Assembly: GCA_037176725.1 (NCBI GenBank)
Contig: JAZBRS010000060.1
Location: 51,302,001-51,366,000, forward strand
Direction: 5' to 3'
DNA length: 64,000 bases
Source: Posidonia oceanica
Lineage: Eukaryota; Streptophyta; Magnoliopsida; Alismatales; Posidoniaceae
Shown here: in pieces, positions 41,252-52,742 of the stretch
Layout: each line of letters begins with the position of its first letter
How positions within the stretch are numbered: the stretch's first letter is position 1
Notes under the pieces: model-generated
Database searches by the model: none
What the model saw: only the letters and a program-made list of their open reading frames with translations
What the model was told of the DNA's origin: nothing
Translations under genes and position numbers: made by a program

Positions 41252-44047
41252 TGTAATAATCTTGAAAATCGGCACATCCATGCATGATGCCAAAGCTCGC
41301 GTGCACCGACCGAAATTAGGTCACTATAAGCGGGTGAATCTGAGGAAGGAAACTCGACTCGAAAACACCGAAAAGCAGAGACGAACGCTAAAGTGAAATA
41401 AAGAAAAGACACAGAGTCGCCACCTGATTTATTAAAACAGGAAAAATAAGAAAACCGTATAAAGAATGTGCAGGGAAAACCTATGCATTTTAGAAAGCAT
41501 GCGAAAATCAATGCAAATGCATGACACAAGGTCAATGCAGTCCAGGGAAAGGGCAAGGACTCTTGTTACATGCGGAGAAGGTGTTAGGCACCCCTGACAT
41601 GCCCGAGGAATCGGTCTTTCTTAACTAATCTGCAATTGTGTGGCAAATGTTGGCAAGTGAATGCTGATTTATGTTCGCCCTAAGGTGGTATGCAAGATGC
41701 AATTATAAACCATGCAAAGCTTAGCAAAACTTGTTTAAAAGCAATAAAGTGAAGTTAAAGCATTGCAAACAGGCGATAAGCAAGCGAGAAAAGCGAAACT
41801 AAAGCCAAAAGAGTCGGATAAAAACAAAGGGGCAGCAGCGGGGACGGCTATGCTCACTGCCTAGATTGCTGCTGGAGTCGCCGACCAGAGGGGCGGTAGT
41901 GCCTATCGCTGGTGGAACTGGTGACACAGAGCACTCTCCTGCTACCAACACAACAACAATCATCACCAAGGATTGCTATGGAAATCATGCAAAACCATGC
42001 TTAGAGCAGCAACTAAGCAGGTCGCCACTGTGAGTGGCGCTTGACCTAGTCGGCGGGCTCCCAGGCGACAAAGCCATGCATAGTATTACCAAGTAGGGAC
42101 CTTTGCTGCTGAAAACAAACCATGCAGACTATGCGAAATAAGAAACTAAGCATGCAGAAATATAGATGACATATCTATGATCAAAACCATGCAATCACTT
42201 TGTAAAATGGCAATATGGGTCACGAGCTACGGCGGCCCAAAGTCCGACCGATGGACTATTGAAAAGACACAGTCGAGTCGCCGGTGTGAGCGGCGGCTTG
42301 ACTAGCAGTCCTAGGCCAAACTACAAGGCCAGATCTCACACCCAAAACCATGCAAGATTGAAAACCAATGATATAAACATGCAGAGCAATAAACCACGAT
42401 GACAAGGAAACGAAAATCATGCAAAACGGAGGCTTGGGTAACGAGATACACTGGCGTAAAGTCCGGCCGATGGTCTGCTAAAGTTGCGGGTTAGTCGCCG
42501 CTTGGAGTGGCGTCACCTCTGCAACTCAACAGTCCAAACAGCGGACTTTGGAGCCAAATCCCGCTCCACACACAATGCGAAGCAAGCAACTAAGTTTGTA
42601 AAATTAAAGAGCATGCATCCACAATCACATAGGAATAAACAGCAAGCAAAATGACAGCCTGGATCGCCCAGAACGTCGGCCCAAAGATCGGTCGACGACA
42701 GCGGAAGTTGCAGGTCAGTCGCCACTAGGAGCGGCGCCTGACCTGGTAGTCCGATGGATGGACTTCAATGCCGAACTGCTCGCTCCAGGCGATGCAAAAA
42801 AGGCCGAGGAGGATCGGAGAATGTCGGCAACGTTCCCACGAATCCAGCCACACCTTTGATGTGGGAAACGATGGCTTGTGGCACTCCACCCACCTCCACC
42901 TCTTAGCGTCGCCATGGCTTGCCGGAGGCCGGCCGTGTGAGCGGCCAACAACCCAACAAACTGGCTAGGAAGCTTCGAGGGATCGAGGGGGATGTGAGGG
43001 AATGCCTGCGGGCAAAGGAAAGAGACAGGCGTCTTTTTCCCGCCTTTGCTAGCCAATGGCCGGCGTTGCCACACCTCCTCGGATGTTGGCACAGCTGAGA
43101 GCTCAAGGAGGGAAATGACCAATACGGCTATGAAGGGAGGAGGTCCGGGAACATTCCTGGACCCTCAAACAAGCAATGTGGGTGAGGATTCGACCTCAAA
43201 AGCTTGCCGGAGTCAGCGGACAGATACTAGAGAAGGCTCACCGACGATGGGTTCGAATGGCAACAACGGGCTTGGGAAGGCTTGAGATTGCTCAGGGAAG
43301 CACGGGATCACACATGGAAGGTGGAGGAATGCTCTAGAGCTCTCAATTTGCAAATGCGGTGTCTGTGAGAGTGAGTGCGGTGGTGGGTTTAGGCGGTGGT
43401 CTCCTGGTTTTGTTCAAATGGCTGGCTCTTGGCGCGAGAAAGAAAGGTGCAGTTAGAGGCCGTGAGAGTGGGAAAAGGGCCAGGGATTGCAAAGAAGTAT
43501 GTGGCGAAGAGAAAGGAAATAAGTGCGGGCTGAGCGAGGACGACGATGTCGTCGATGGCAGGCGGTCGGCGAAGGCGGTGGAAGGGGAGCTATGAGTGGC
43601 AAGTGGCCGACGAGGTGAGTAAGTGCTGGCAGGCGAGTAAGTGGATCTTGGCGGCTAGTGGGTGGCCGAGAGTGGGCAAGTAAGTGCGGAGGGGACGGGC
43701 ATGGCAGGAGACGGTGACCGGCAGCGGCCGTGGTGGTGAGCTTGGGTGGTGGGCTGAGTTGCAGAAAGTCACCAGTTGCAGTGGCGCCAAACTCAGTCAC
43801 CACTCAACATGGCGCCAAAGTCTGGTCGCCTGTGCATGCAGCGCTTGAGTCTGAAACTAAGTAAACTGGGCTGCTAATGGGCTGGGCTTGGTTTAGAGTT
43901 TGAGTTGAATTTGGAAAAGGGAATTGGGTTGTTTTGGGTTAGTTTTGGGATAGGAATTGGATGGTTTTGAAATGGGCTTTGCCATGCCACAACGAACAAA
44001 TCTCTAGAAATTCCCCAACAAAAGTCTGCCAAAATGGGGTGTCTACA
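41252..44047 (-). repeat. 5' LTR of element A
   Basis: 2796 bp with TGTAATAATC and GTGTCTACA termini. It matches the LTR of E (57528-60332) along most of its length, and that of B only near both ends (for example GTTAGGCACCCC near 41586 and the TAATCTTG/TAATCCTG end). The inner flank is the PBS; the outer flank is the chromovirus protease of F. Its partner LTR is not in the window. ORFs at 42715-43800 lie inside the LTR and are not called. Confidence 0.92.
41990..42790. repeat. Diverged tandem units of about 225 bp in the LTR of A
   Basis: Four diverged units, each containing a dyad of the GTCGCC...GGCGAC type (near 42018, 42275, 42490 and 42715) and, in three of them, AAAGTCCGRCCGATGG or CAAAGATCGGTCGACG. 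The fourth dyad has arms CAGGTCAG/CTGACCTG at 42711-42745. Two similar units lie in the LTR of E near 58650 and 58880. Confidence 0.7.
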
Positions 44048-45345
44048 GCGCCAACCAGTCCATCCCCAGAATAACATCGTATTCTTGCATGTCCATAACT
44101 ATTAAACTGGCCTTGAAGTCCATCTCACCCAGCTTCACATCAATGGACTCCAAATACTTCCATACCAGGCTGTGCTCTCCCAAAGGTGTCACCTCATCAA
44201 GATGAAAGGCTAGTCTTGCCGACCTCGTGCCAATTTCAGCTGCAAATGACTCAGATATAAAAGAGAAAGAACTTCCCCAGTCAAACAAGACTCTAGCCAT
44301 TCTGTTAGCCACATGAAAAGAACCTGGTATAGCACAACACAACAACAAACCACATATTATTACTAGGGAAATAGTACTGGATACATTACAATACACAAGA
44401 TCCATAGTACACATCACTCCTACTCCTTACCCTCTACAATGTCCCCCAAAGGACCAGCAACAGGAGCAACTATGGAAAATACCCGTCCCTTGGTCAGCTG
44501 ATGGGGTGCATCTGTAGCAGGCTTTGGAGGCTCAGGACAGGTCCGCTAAATATGCCCAATCTTCCTGTAGTTATAGCATCTCATGCGGTCCAGATTCTGC
44601 TACCTGTTGTAGCAATTGATGGCTACATGTCCTGGCTTCCCACAAATGTAATAGGTCCTTGGTCCCCTACTCGAGCCTGTCTGGCTATGTCTAGTACTCC
44701 CTCTCCTAAAAACACTGTGCCCCTCCTCAACAACGAAGTCCGAGCGCTCCTTCCTCTTCTGTCTAGAACTCCCAGAACATCCAGAGCTCGTCCCTCCAGG
44801 TGTATAAGGTCGCAGAGTAAACGCCTTCCCCTTTCCCTTTGGGCGCTCTTCCAAGAACAACTTGTGGTCATCCTCATACCGAGTCGCCAGTTCCACTGCA
44901 TCCACCAGAGTTGGGCACTGATAACCGAAAGCCCTCGACCGGAGTGCTGGGTTCAAACCCTCCACATATCTCTTTGCTCGGTGCTTCTCAGTATCAAATA
45001 GCAGAGCAAACTGCTCTAATCGAGTGAAAGCTGACTCATATTCTGCCACCGTCATGTTCCCCTACTTCAGGTTCTGGAAATCTCTGTCCAGGTGATTCCG
45101 CTCATGCTCTGGAAAATACTTCTCATAAAATACTTCCTGGAACTCCTCCCAAGGTATCACCAGCAAATCTGTGTCAGGGAACTTGGTATGGCGAGCAAAC
45201 TTCCACCATTGATCAGCTTTGCCCTTGAGCTGGAAGGTTGCCAATCGAACCCACTTCTCCACTGGACACTCCAGACTCTCTAGAATCTTCTTATCCTCAA
45301 AAAGCCAAGTCTCAACATCCTCTAGCGCACCTATCCATCCCGAAG
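44048..45345 (-). pseudogene. Element F: gag-protease fragment of a Tekay/Del-like chromovirus
   Basis: Ty3/gypsy gag: VRLATFQLKGKADQWWKF, FYEKYFPEHERNHLDRDFQNLK, a TAG near 45060 (canonical Gln), then MTVAEYESAFTRLEQFA, RYVEGLNPALRS and VDAVELATRYEDDHK. Two zinc knuckles follow (YYICGKPGHVAINC and CYNYRKIGHI*RTC), each with one Cys changed to Tyr and the second also with a TAG. The protease has SFHVANRMARVLFDWGSSFSFIS, where Trp stands for the usual Ser after the catalytic Asp, and DVILGMDWLA at the very edge, where element A is inserted. The N-terminus of gag fades out near 45345. The RT-integrase side would lie beyond A and is not in the window. Confidence 0.85.
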
Positions 45346-46370
45346 TCTAACCTCATCGACAAGACCCTCAACGTGTCATGTTGCCCAGTGCCTAGCAACC
45401 AACGCCCAGTGCCTAGCAACCAACATAGGCTACAAGCAGCCACCGAAGTGCACTACACTGCCTTGGACAACCACCCTATGGAGGAGTCTATCCGTCTCGG
45501 TGTCCTCCCACCTGAAGGACCCTTAAAAGCTAACCCCTCTTGTGAAAGCTACTCACCCCACTAGGGCAATCTGTCCCCACCAGGGTATGCCCTATCGGTG
45601 TCCTAGCTCAGTGCTTAAACCTCTAGAGACACCTCCTCCTAGGCTCTGTCAGCACCCACAAGTCTCGGTACCCATAACAACTAGGGTATCACGCCCAACT
45701 ACGCAGGAGTATCATATCTCCCATGTCCGCTGCCACGATAGCACTAAGTACGGATGGTACCTCGACCAACAGACCTCAACCTAGGTGACATGTCCGACAC
45801 ACAAGGAACGTAGTCACATTCTCAGGTCCTGACAACACGACCTCCAGGTGTCTTGGCCCACAACCAAACCAATGCAAAATCTTTTCCAAATCATATCCAT
45901 CTTTCCATTTTGAAACTCTTTTAGAAAATCATTTTGAAATCCATTTAAATCATATCCCAGAAACACCACAAAACTTCGTGCCAAACATTGCACGGAAAAC
46001 CACACCAAGCCAAAACAATAGTCTTGAAGTCCTATTTAACTTACAAGACCTGTCACCAACACCAACCACACTCAGAACTCTAAGTTCAGGTGCCATTGTG
46101 TATGACGCCTACTAGCCTGTGTCTTACATAAGACACATCTAACTCTGTGTCAGACACCCAAATAGTGCCACTGAATACCTCATTCAGTGCACCACACCAA
46201 ACACCAAGCCAACATCTAATCACGGGATAAATCATGATCCCTAATGTTCGTCTAAACCATTTAGGTGAGAACTTAGTATTTCTAAGTTCTATAATCTTTT
46301 ATTACAACCACAACACTAGTGGAAATCTTGCTAATCCATTTTAGGCATTCCTTAGAATCAGTCTAATGAT
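45346..46370. other. Unassigned sequence right of chromovirus gag
   Basis: No recognisable coding region. Contains a short tandem copy (GCCCAGTGCCTAGCAACCAAC, about 45388-45425). It could be the leader or LTR of F, or another insertion. Confidence 0.4.
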
Positions 46371-47429
46371 TTGTGACGCCCCGACAAGTCACACAACAAC
46401 ATCAAATACTACCCCAAAAAATATTGATCAATTTAAAAGAAAATTAAGATACAAATGACATTAAAATAACAATTTTCAAACAAACTCCCCAGAACCCCCA
46501 ATGTGCAGCTAAGTGGCTCTTATACTGCACCAGGACTGGACTGTACCTCGAACTTGCACCTGAAAACCAAAACACAAAACACGCGTGAGTGACATCTAAG
46601 TCACCCAGTATGTGCCCACCAAAAACATGAAGCAGATTACATATAAATTCGATCCTAAGGCGATTTAAACCAAAACCATCGAAATTCATTGCAAACCATG
46701 CTATTTAGAAAACACAACCAATCTCTTTCTGAAATCACATGCCTTTCCAAACTTTCACATTTTTTCACAAATACCATGCAATTCTCAATATCCAACTGAA
46801 ACCACCTCAAAACCATACACACGCACACAGTGATTCAAATCTCATCGAACACCCTAGCCATAGGTAAATGACCCTTGCCATAAGCAATTACTGATGACAC
46901 AAGCTTCCTCTCAACTGCAATGCTGCAGTGGACTACCCCGTGTAGGAGAACAGCCGCCCTGGCCAACAAGCCTCAATTATCATTTCCATGATTATTACCA
47001 TGATCACAATCATTCATTCTTTACACGGGGTTGTGTTCTCTGACGCCCCTTTGATGCTCGAGCATCTAGGGACTCTAACCCCAGCCCTAGCCAGCACTGA
47101 CATAGAGGGTAATCCGTCTATTTCATCGGGTCCTGCAGTACCGCTAACCTTACCCTAGGTGACTGACTCTCGACCATCTAGGGGTATCAACCATCCCTAG
47201 TCCACCGGTCAGGAGCTTCAGTCTCTTGGTCCTTCAAAATCACAGAAATCCTTTTCAAATCATGCATCCCATTTCCAAAATCTTTTGGAAATCCTTTCAA
47301 AATCATTTTTCATGTGTTCGTAAATCATTCATAAAGCCAAAGCCTCCACAAAACCATTACACTACTTGGCAAAACCAATTGCATCAAAAACCCAAGCAAT
47401 TCTCCTTTAGAAAACATTTTAACTCTAAT

Positions 47430-47720
47430 TCGGCAGACCGAAAATATTCGATCGACCGAATCAGGGGCTAAGTTCAGCCTCAGGCTCTAAAAATGGCACA
47501 TTGAAAATTCTCCGGTCGACCGTTTTTCCTTGAAATGGCACACCATAAAATTCCGGTCGACCGTTTTTCCACGAAACGGCAAACCAAAATCCTCCGGTTG
47601 AACAAACCAGGCCTTGGGTTCCTCACTTAGCAGCCAATCGGTAGACCGAAAAAGTCCCTGTATACTGAATTCTTGGCAAATTCGGCATTCCGATCAAAAA
47701 TGGTTTACCGATCTTGACTA
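47430..47720. repeat. Cluster 1 of TCGG-N-ACCGA palindromes
   Basis: Repeated short palindromic words in otherwise A/T-rich DNA: CGGCAGACCGA, TCGATCGACCGA, CCGGTCGACCG (twice), CGGTAGACCGA, CGGCATTCCGA and GGTTTACCGA. Confidence 0.75.
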
Positions 47721-48589
47721 TGACAGAAAACAAAAACAGGGGCAATCCAAAATTGCCCGAAATGGGAACCAAGATCGGTTCCACCACAAACATCCACAAA
47801 TCTCACAAAAATATTAGAATCAAAGCCACAGAGGTGCTCTACAATTGAGCACAAACACCAAACCATTCCATGCATTATAGACAACGAAATAAAATCACAA
47901 AGCCACGAAGCTCAAAATGAACCAAATCCATTTCTCAACCAAAACCATTCAAAATCCACAATGAATCCTAGAATACTCATGGCATAGCAAAAGCACACTT
48001 CAATCCACATTTTTGGCACAATTGAAAGGAAAAGAAGGGGTAGGAACACATACTTAACTCCGACAAACTCCTCCTCCTTTTCACCTCTCCTCAGACCGGT
48101 TGACGAGCTCTTCTTCTCCTCCTTAGGCCATCGGACCTCTCCTCCCTCTCTAGCTCGCCTCCTCCTCTTCCTCAACACTGGAGCTCCTCTTCCTTGCCAA
48201 CCAAACACCGGTGAAGTGGTGGTCGACGCGTGGGAGAAAAGAAGAGAAGAGGGTGGCACTGTGGAGTTGGTAAATTGCATTGTTTCCCTTTCTCTCCACA
48301 AAATCACACACGAGCCCTCACTTTCCAATGCCACTAAAACCACACAAGTCCTGGGAGCCAGAGATAAATCCATAGGAGAGAAACAAACACCCAACACATG
48401 AAATAATACGGGAATTGATTTTCCATAAATATTAACTCAAATTAAATTATGGAAAAATCCAGATATTACATGATTTCTTTAATATTATTATGTGATTATT
48501 ACCTACAAGGTCAATACACTAATTAACAAATCCTAACTTACCCAAAACCAAACCTAAAACACCGAAGGAATAGAGACAGGGTCTAGTTT

Positions 48590-48842
48590 GGCATACCGAT
48601 TTGAATCGGTCGACTGGACCAGTAACCTAAACTCACATCCAGGGCCTGATTTGGCAGACTAAGTTGGGTTTGGTCGACCGAACTTGGGCCCTGCTCCAGC
48701 ACACCAAAATGAGTCGGTCGACAAAACCAGTGCCCTAAGTTCATACATGAGAGCACCATCAGCGTATCGAAATGGATTGGTATACCGATTCTAGGTTTAG
48801 GGGAGAACTCAGAAGCAAAATCGGCATACTGAACTTGCCGAT
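48590..48842. repeat. Cluster 2 of TCGG-N-ACCGA palindromes
   Basis: Same word family as cluster 1: GGCATACCGA, TCGGTCGACTGG, TTGGTCGACCGA, TCGGTCGACAAA, TTGGTATACCGA and TCGGCATACTGA. Confidence 0.75.
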
Positions 48843-49764
48843 ATAGAGAACCAGAAACCAGGGCAACCCAAAATGGGAATGGCCACCAGTCCCTACATGG
48901 CCAACCAAACAACACAAACCACATACCCAATCGAAGATCTCGAGATGATCTATGATTTGGGATAAGAAACACAAAGATCAGTTGAACGGATCGCAAGAAA
49001 ATACAATCCAAAGGCTCATAGGTCCTATGCACAAGCACAATACACCTATGAGTGGCAAACACCATGAATCACACCATGCACATCCAAAAATCACAAGCAA
49101 TATACTAAAATGAAGCTCTAGAGGTGATTTATCATTTGGGACAAAAAACATCAAAATCCATTGCCTGTGATCTGAGAAATCTCAAAACAAAGCATGCATA
49201 TCACTATTCATCTGAGAAATCCATCTGCCATTAACACATACAATATATCCTCATAAAAGCTCCATAAATTCTCCCAAGCAACCAAACATCACAATCACAC
49301 TATCATGCTCTCTATTATCCATTCATGAATCCAAAGAGGAGATTTAAGGGACATGTAACTCCACCGACGATGCAACGGCGGCGAGCAATGGCACGCCTCT
49401 CCTCCATCTCAACCTACTCTGGGTATCCTCCTTTTGACGGCGGCGGTACGGCCTCCCCTTTCATCCCTCACTCTCTATCTCTCTTCTCCCTCCCTCTCTC
49501 TCTCTCTCTTTATAAAGAAAAGAGGAGAAGAAAGAAGAAGAAGAATAAGAAGGAGGAGAAGAGGAAAAAGCTGAGAAAGAACCCATGCACGTATCAGCGG
49601 GCCATGAGTGCGTGCGCACTGTAGATATCCCATTTTCGCATTTCCGAGAATCAATTAAGGATAGGAAACCTTGAGGCACCCTAAATCACATAGTTAAGGA
49701 CTTATAACACATATTCCAGTTTTTCCATAATTTATTTAAGAACATTACTTGATTTTACTTGATT

Positions 49765-50010
49765 CGAGGTTGTTGGCTGTGGCAGAGCTAACACTCTCAA
49801 ACTAGTGGCAAGTTTGAGTACCTTGAACACTTTCTCAAATATGAGTCTGTTAGCTATGGCAAAGCTAACACTCTCATTCCACTTAAGCTAGTAGCAAGTT
49901 TAAGTACCTTTAACAATATTTAAGGTGAGTTTATTAGCTGTGGCAGTGTTAATACTCCCATTGCACTCAAATTAGTGGCAGATTTGAGTATTTTTAATGT
50001 TAATGTAAAT
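49765..50010. repeat. Three diverged units of about 83 bp
   Basis: Three units, each with a GTTAGCTRTGGCARAGCTAACACTC-like start (itself a dyad) and an AGTGGCAAGTTTGAGTACCTT-like middle. Confidence 0.75.
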
Positions 50011-50114
50011 GTTTTTATGATTTTATGGAATTTCTGAGTTATTCCGGACTTTTAACACATCTCTATGGATTAATATAAAAGACAGGGGTAAAACTATAAA
50101 TATCCAGTAAATAT

Positions 50115-50435
50115 GAGCCTGTTAGAGTGGCACAACCTTGGACCAATGTGCAAATATTGAAAAGATAAGAGAAAAACTGCAAAAATACAGTTGTAGCTTG
50201 CTAGAGTGGCACCAACCTTGGACTAATGTACAAATATTGAAAAGATAGGGGTAAAACTACAAAAATACAATTGTAGACTGTTATAGTGGCACCAACCTTG
50301 GACCAATGTGCAAATATTGAAAAGATAGGGGTAAAACTGCAAAAATAGAGTTGTAGCTTGTTATAGTGGCACCAACCTTTGGACTAATGTGCGAATATTG
50401 AAGAAACTGGAGAAAAAATGTAAAAAACACACTTG
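50115..50435. repeat. Four 80-bp tandem repeats
   Basis: Units start at about 50115, 50195, 50275 and 50355 with AGCTTGTTAGAGTGGCACC-like sequence and continue CAAATATTGAAAAGATAGG. Element H is inserted just after the last unit. Confidence 0.85.
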
Positions 50436-50440
50436 TTACT
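50436..50440. repeat. Left target-site duplication of element H (GTTAC)
   Basis: GTTAC directly precedes the LTR start and is repeated at 55298-55302. Confidence 0.93.
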
Positions 50441-51534
50441 GTTGGAATTCTAAGCTTCACTAGAGGGGGTGAATAGTGAATTTGATATATAATGCTGAAT
50501 TTAAACTAACTTTGACAATCTTAAGCAATTTATCAAGTAAATGAAATATGGAGCTAGATTTTGGATATTAAACTAATAACATGCAAAGAAGGAGTTGAGA
50601 GGCAATAAGAATATACTCAAAGGATTTATAGTGGTTCAGCCTCCCTAGCTTAATCCACTCCTCGAGGAAACCCTTGAGAGTTACCTTAACCTTGATCTTG
50701 TTTTGGGCCAAGATCCTGCCGTACACCTTGACGAGACCACACCAAGCCTCAGCAAAAAACCGCAGTAACCCTTCTCGCTCTTGGAGAAGAAACTCACTCA
50801 AGAAAGGAAAATTACAACTCTTTCTCTATATCTCCGAAATCTCTTTTAGCTAGGTGGAAAAAGATGCTCCCTAGCTTGGGAAATATCTCTCAAAGATGTG
50901 AGTGGAATGCTCAAAGGAAATGATGTGAATTTGGCTCAACTAAGTGTATATGAAGTGCAATATACTTGTCTAATCTCTTATTGCAAATATAAATATAGTG
51001 GTGCCCTATATATAGACATGAGTTAGAATAAACATATGTAAAATGAACTCACAATTTAGACATGTGTTAAACACTTCTAACTTCCTCTCAAAATAAACAT
51101 GTGTTAATTTAGGGGCATCCTATTTATAGGAATTAATGAGCTAATTTAGACATGTGTTAAGCACCTATAAATCCTCTCAAAATAGACATGTGTTAATTGT
51201 GTTCTAGATTTGCGATAAGCTTGGGATGCTTCTTGCTAAACATGGTTTGTTTTTGGGCTTGTGGCTATTTTCCTAAAACACTATAGGGGTGTTTGGGAGA
51301 TTATTACAATTTTCTAAAATACAACACTCTTTTACATGACTCTTTACATATAACTTTAGTCTTCAATCTTCAAATTATTTATCTTGAATTGCCTGTTCTT
51401 CCATGTTGACTTCTTCATTTGCCAATATCACCTTCTTCAAGTCCATGAGTACTTCTTCCTTGACCTATCAAGAAGATTAGCTCACAAATATATTTTGTTA
51501 TCAATAAAACCGAGATGAGGCATTTTTGCCAACA
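50441..51534 (-). repeat. 3' LTR of element H
   Basis: 1094 bp from TGTTGGAATTC to TTTGCCAACA, closely similar to 54201-55297 with scattered substitutions. Confidence 0.94.
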
Positions 51535-51548
51535 ATCACCCTCTTTTT
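51535..51548 (-). promoter_or_regulatory. Polypurine tract of element H
   Basis: The sense strand reads AAAAAGAGGGTGAT, immediately before the 3' LTR start. Confidence 0.8.
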
Positions 51549-52742
51549 GATGATGACAAAAACCACAAATATTCAAAGCTATAGAAATAGCTCCCCCTTG
51601 GAATATGCATGAAAATATGTCAATAAAAATTCCATGCTCCCCCTAACTATATGAGTCCAATATAAAATGTCAAAACATATATAATCTTAACCAATGACTC
51701 ATGCACCCTCTTATCTTTCATTAGCATGATATGTTCAAAAGAAACATAGCTTTGGAAAACCTATCCTATTCTTCTCCCCTGTTTGTTATAAGTAAAAAGA
51801 ATAGAAGGCATAAATCCAAAGAAATAAAAGCAATATAAGCAAGAGCATTATCAAAATAATCAATAGAAAACTTCTCCCTTGTTATCAATATAAGGATATT
51901 CAATAAGGTATCAAAACCAATGTTAAAATAATAGAAATTTACTTCATCCTCAAAGGTAAAGTAAAAATCATCAAATCCTCAAAGGTAATTAATATTCAAT
52001 AAGCATCCAAATCATACAAATATTTATAGATATTCAGTAAGCTCCCCCTCACTTAAAGCATAGATTTTATTTTTTTTTTGCCAAAATTTACCAATTGTTA
52101 AAAGATACCAATTGGTAAAAAAATACCAATTGTTGGAAAATATTCAATGTTGATACCATAATTGTTGAGATCTTTAATATATTCAATGTGCTCCCCCTAT
52201 TGATGAGCATGGATAAATAAAATTTATTCCAAAATAGATTATAAAGATCAATAATGATTCATTTCAAAGTATTTTTCATAAAAGCTCCCCCTTTCATCAA
52301 GTATGTATAAAAAAATAGTCCAATGAAAAACATAACAAAATACTTATAAAGATTCAAGAGTAAGATACCAATAATCAATATGACCACAAGTCATAATTAA
52401 CAAAAATTTGATCAAGAAATTAAAAAAAAAAGACTACCAATCAATTCGGCAGACTAGATGAAATTGGCAGACCGAATCAGGAGATTTCGGTATTCCAATC
52501 CAAAAACGGTATTCCGAACTAGTTTGAAAATTTAAAACAGAGATAAATTTTTAGGGAATAATACCAATTGTTTGTAACGTAAATTCATGATAAATTAAGT
52601 GAAATAATTTCATTAATCAATAAATTTAAAACAATTAAAAAACATCCTTTTTAATGGGATTTCCAATATTTGTCAATGATTAATAGTCCCATGTACCTTC
52701 TCCTTCTTGGAGAAATCAAGTACCAAGCAGAGATTTTGGTAC
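51549..52742 (-). other. Non-coding interior of element H with multiple PPT-like motifs
   Basis: No ORF. The plus-strand word GCTCCCCCT or GCTCCCC occurs at 51590, 51636, 52041, 52190 and 52284, i.e. sense-strand AGGGGGAGC, in an A/T-rich background. It also holds a TCGG-N-ACCGA-type cluster at 52443-52520. Confidence 0.75.
52443..52520. repeat. Cluster 3 of TCGG-N-ACCGA palindromes, inside element H
   Basis: TTCGGCAGACTAG, TTGGCAGACCGAATCAGG, TTTCGGTATTCC and ACGGTATTCCGAAC. The second is nearly the same as the text at 47430-47465. Confidence 0.75.

Larger units (their letters stand above)
4426..44047 (-). mobile_element. Element A: Tat-lineage Ty3/gypsy element, 3'-truncated and split by element B
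   Basis: Minus-strand element occupying 4426-15569 and 38205-44047. Read 5' to 3' it has: 5' LTR (41252-44047), PBS, leader, gag (40031-38210, resuming at 15564), protease, linker, RT, RNase H1, second RNase H, integrase, DUF7745-like pseudogene, and part of the 3' array. The 3' LTR and PPT are missing; the element stops at the junction with D. B lies in its gag with TSD GATAG, and joining the two flanks restores sequence collinear with B's own gag near 31880. A is inserted in the protease of chromovirus F, whose reading frame breaks off at 44048. The bases GCGCC (44048-44052) would be one TSD copy; the other is not in the window. All coding domains carry stops or frameshifts. Confidence 0.9.
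46371..49764 (-). other. Degenerate LTR-like sequence, two related copies
   Basis: TGTGACGCCCCGAC at 46371 looks like an LTR terminus of the chromovirus type. Two minus-strand leader-like blocks (48050-48410 and 49330-49620) are each followed leftwards by a cluster of TCGG...ACCGA palindromes and by matching text such as AGCTCTAGAGGTGATTTATCA (49112) against GCCACAGAGGTGCTCTACAA (47825). A TTTATAAAG at 49509-49517 beside a (CT)n run (49487-49508) could be a minus-strand TATA region. The ends and partner LTRs could not be fixed. Confidence 0.45.

Noticed and set aside
42715..43803. ORFs of 66-135 codons inside the LTR of A
   Set aside because: Inside an LTR, not maintained in the LTR of E, no recognisable domain.
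49325..49624. 99-codon plus-strand ORF rich in Ser/Leu then Lys/Arg
   Set aside because: Produced by the (CT)n and purine-rich tracts of an LTR leader.
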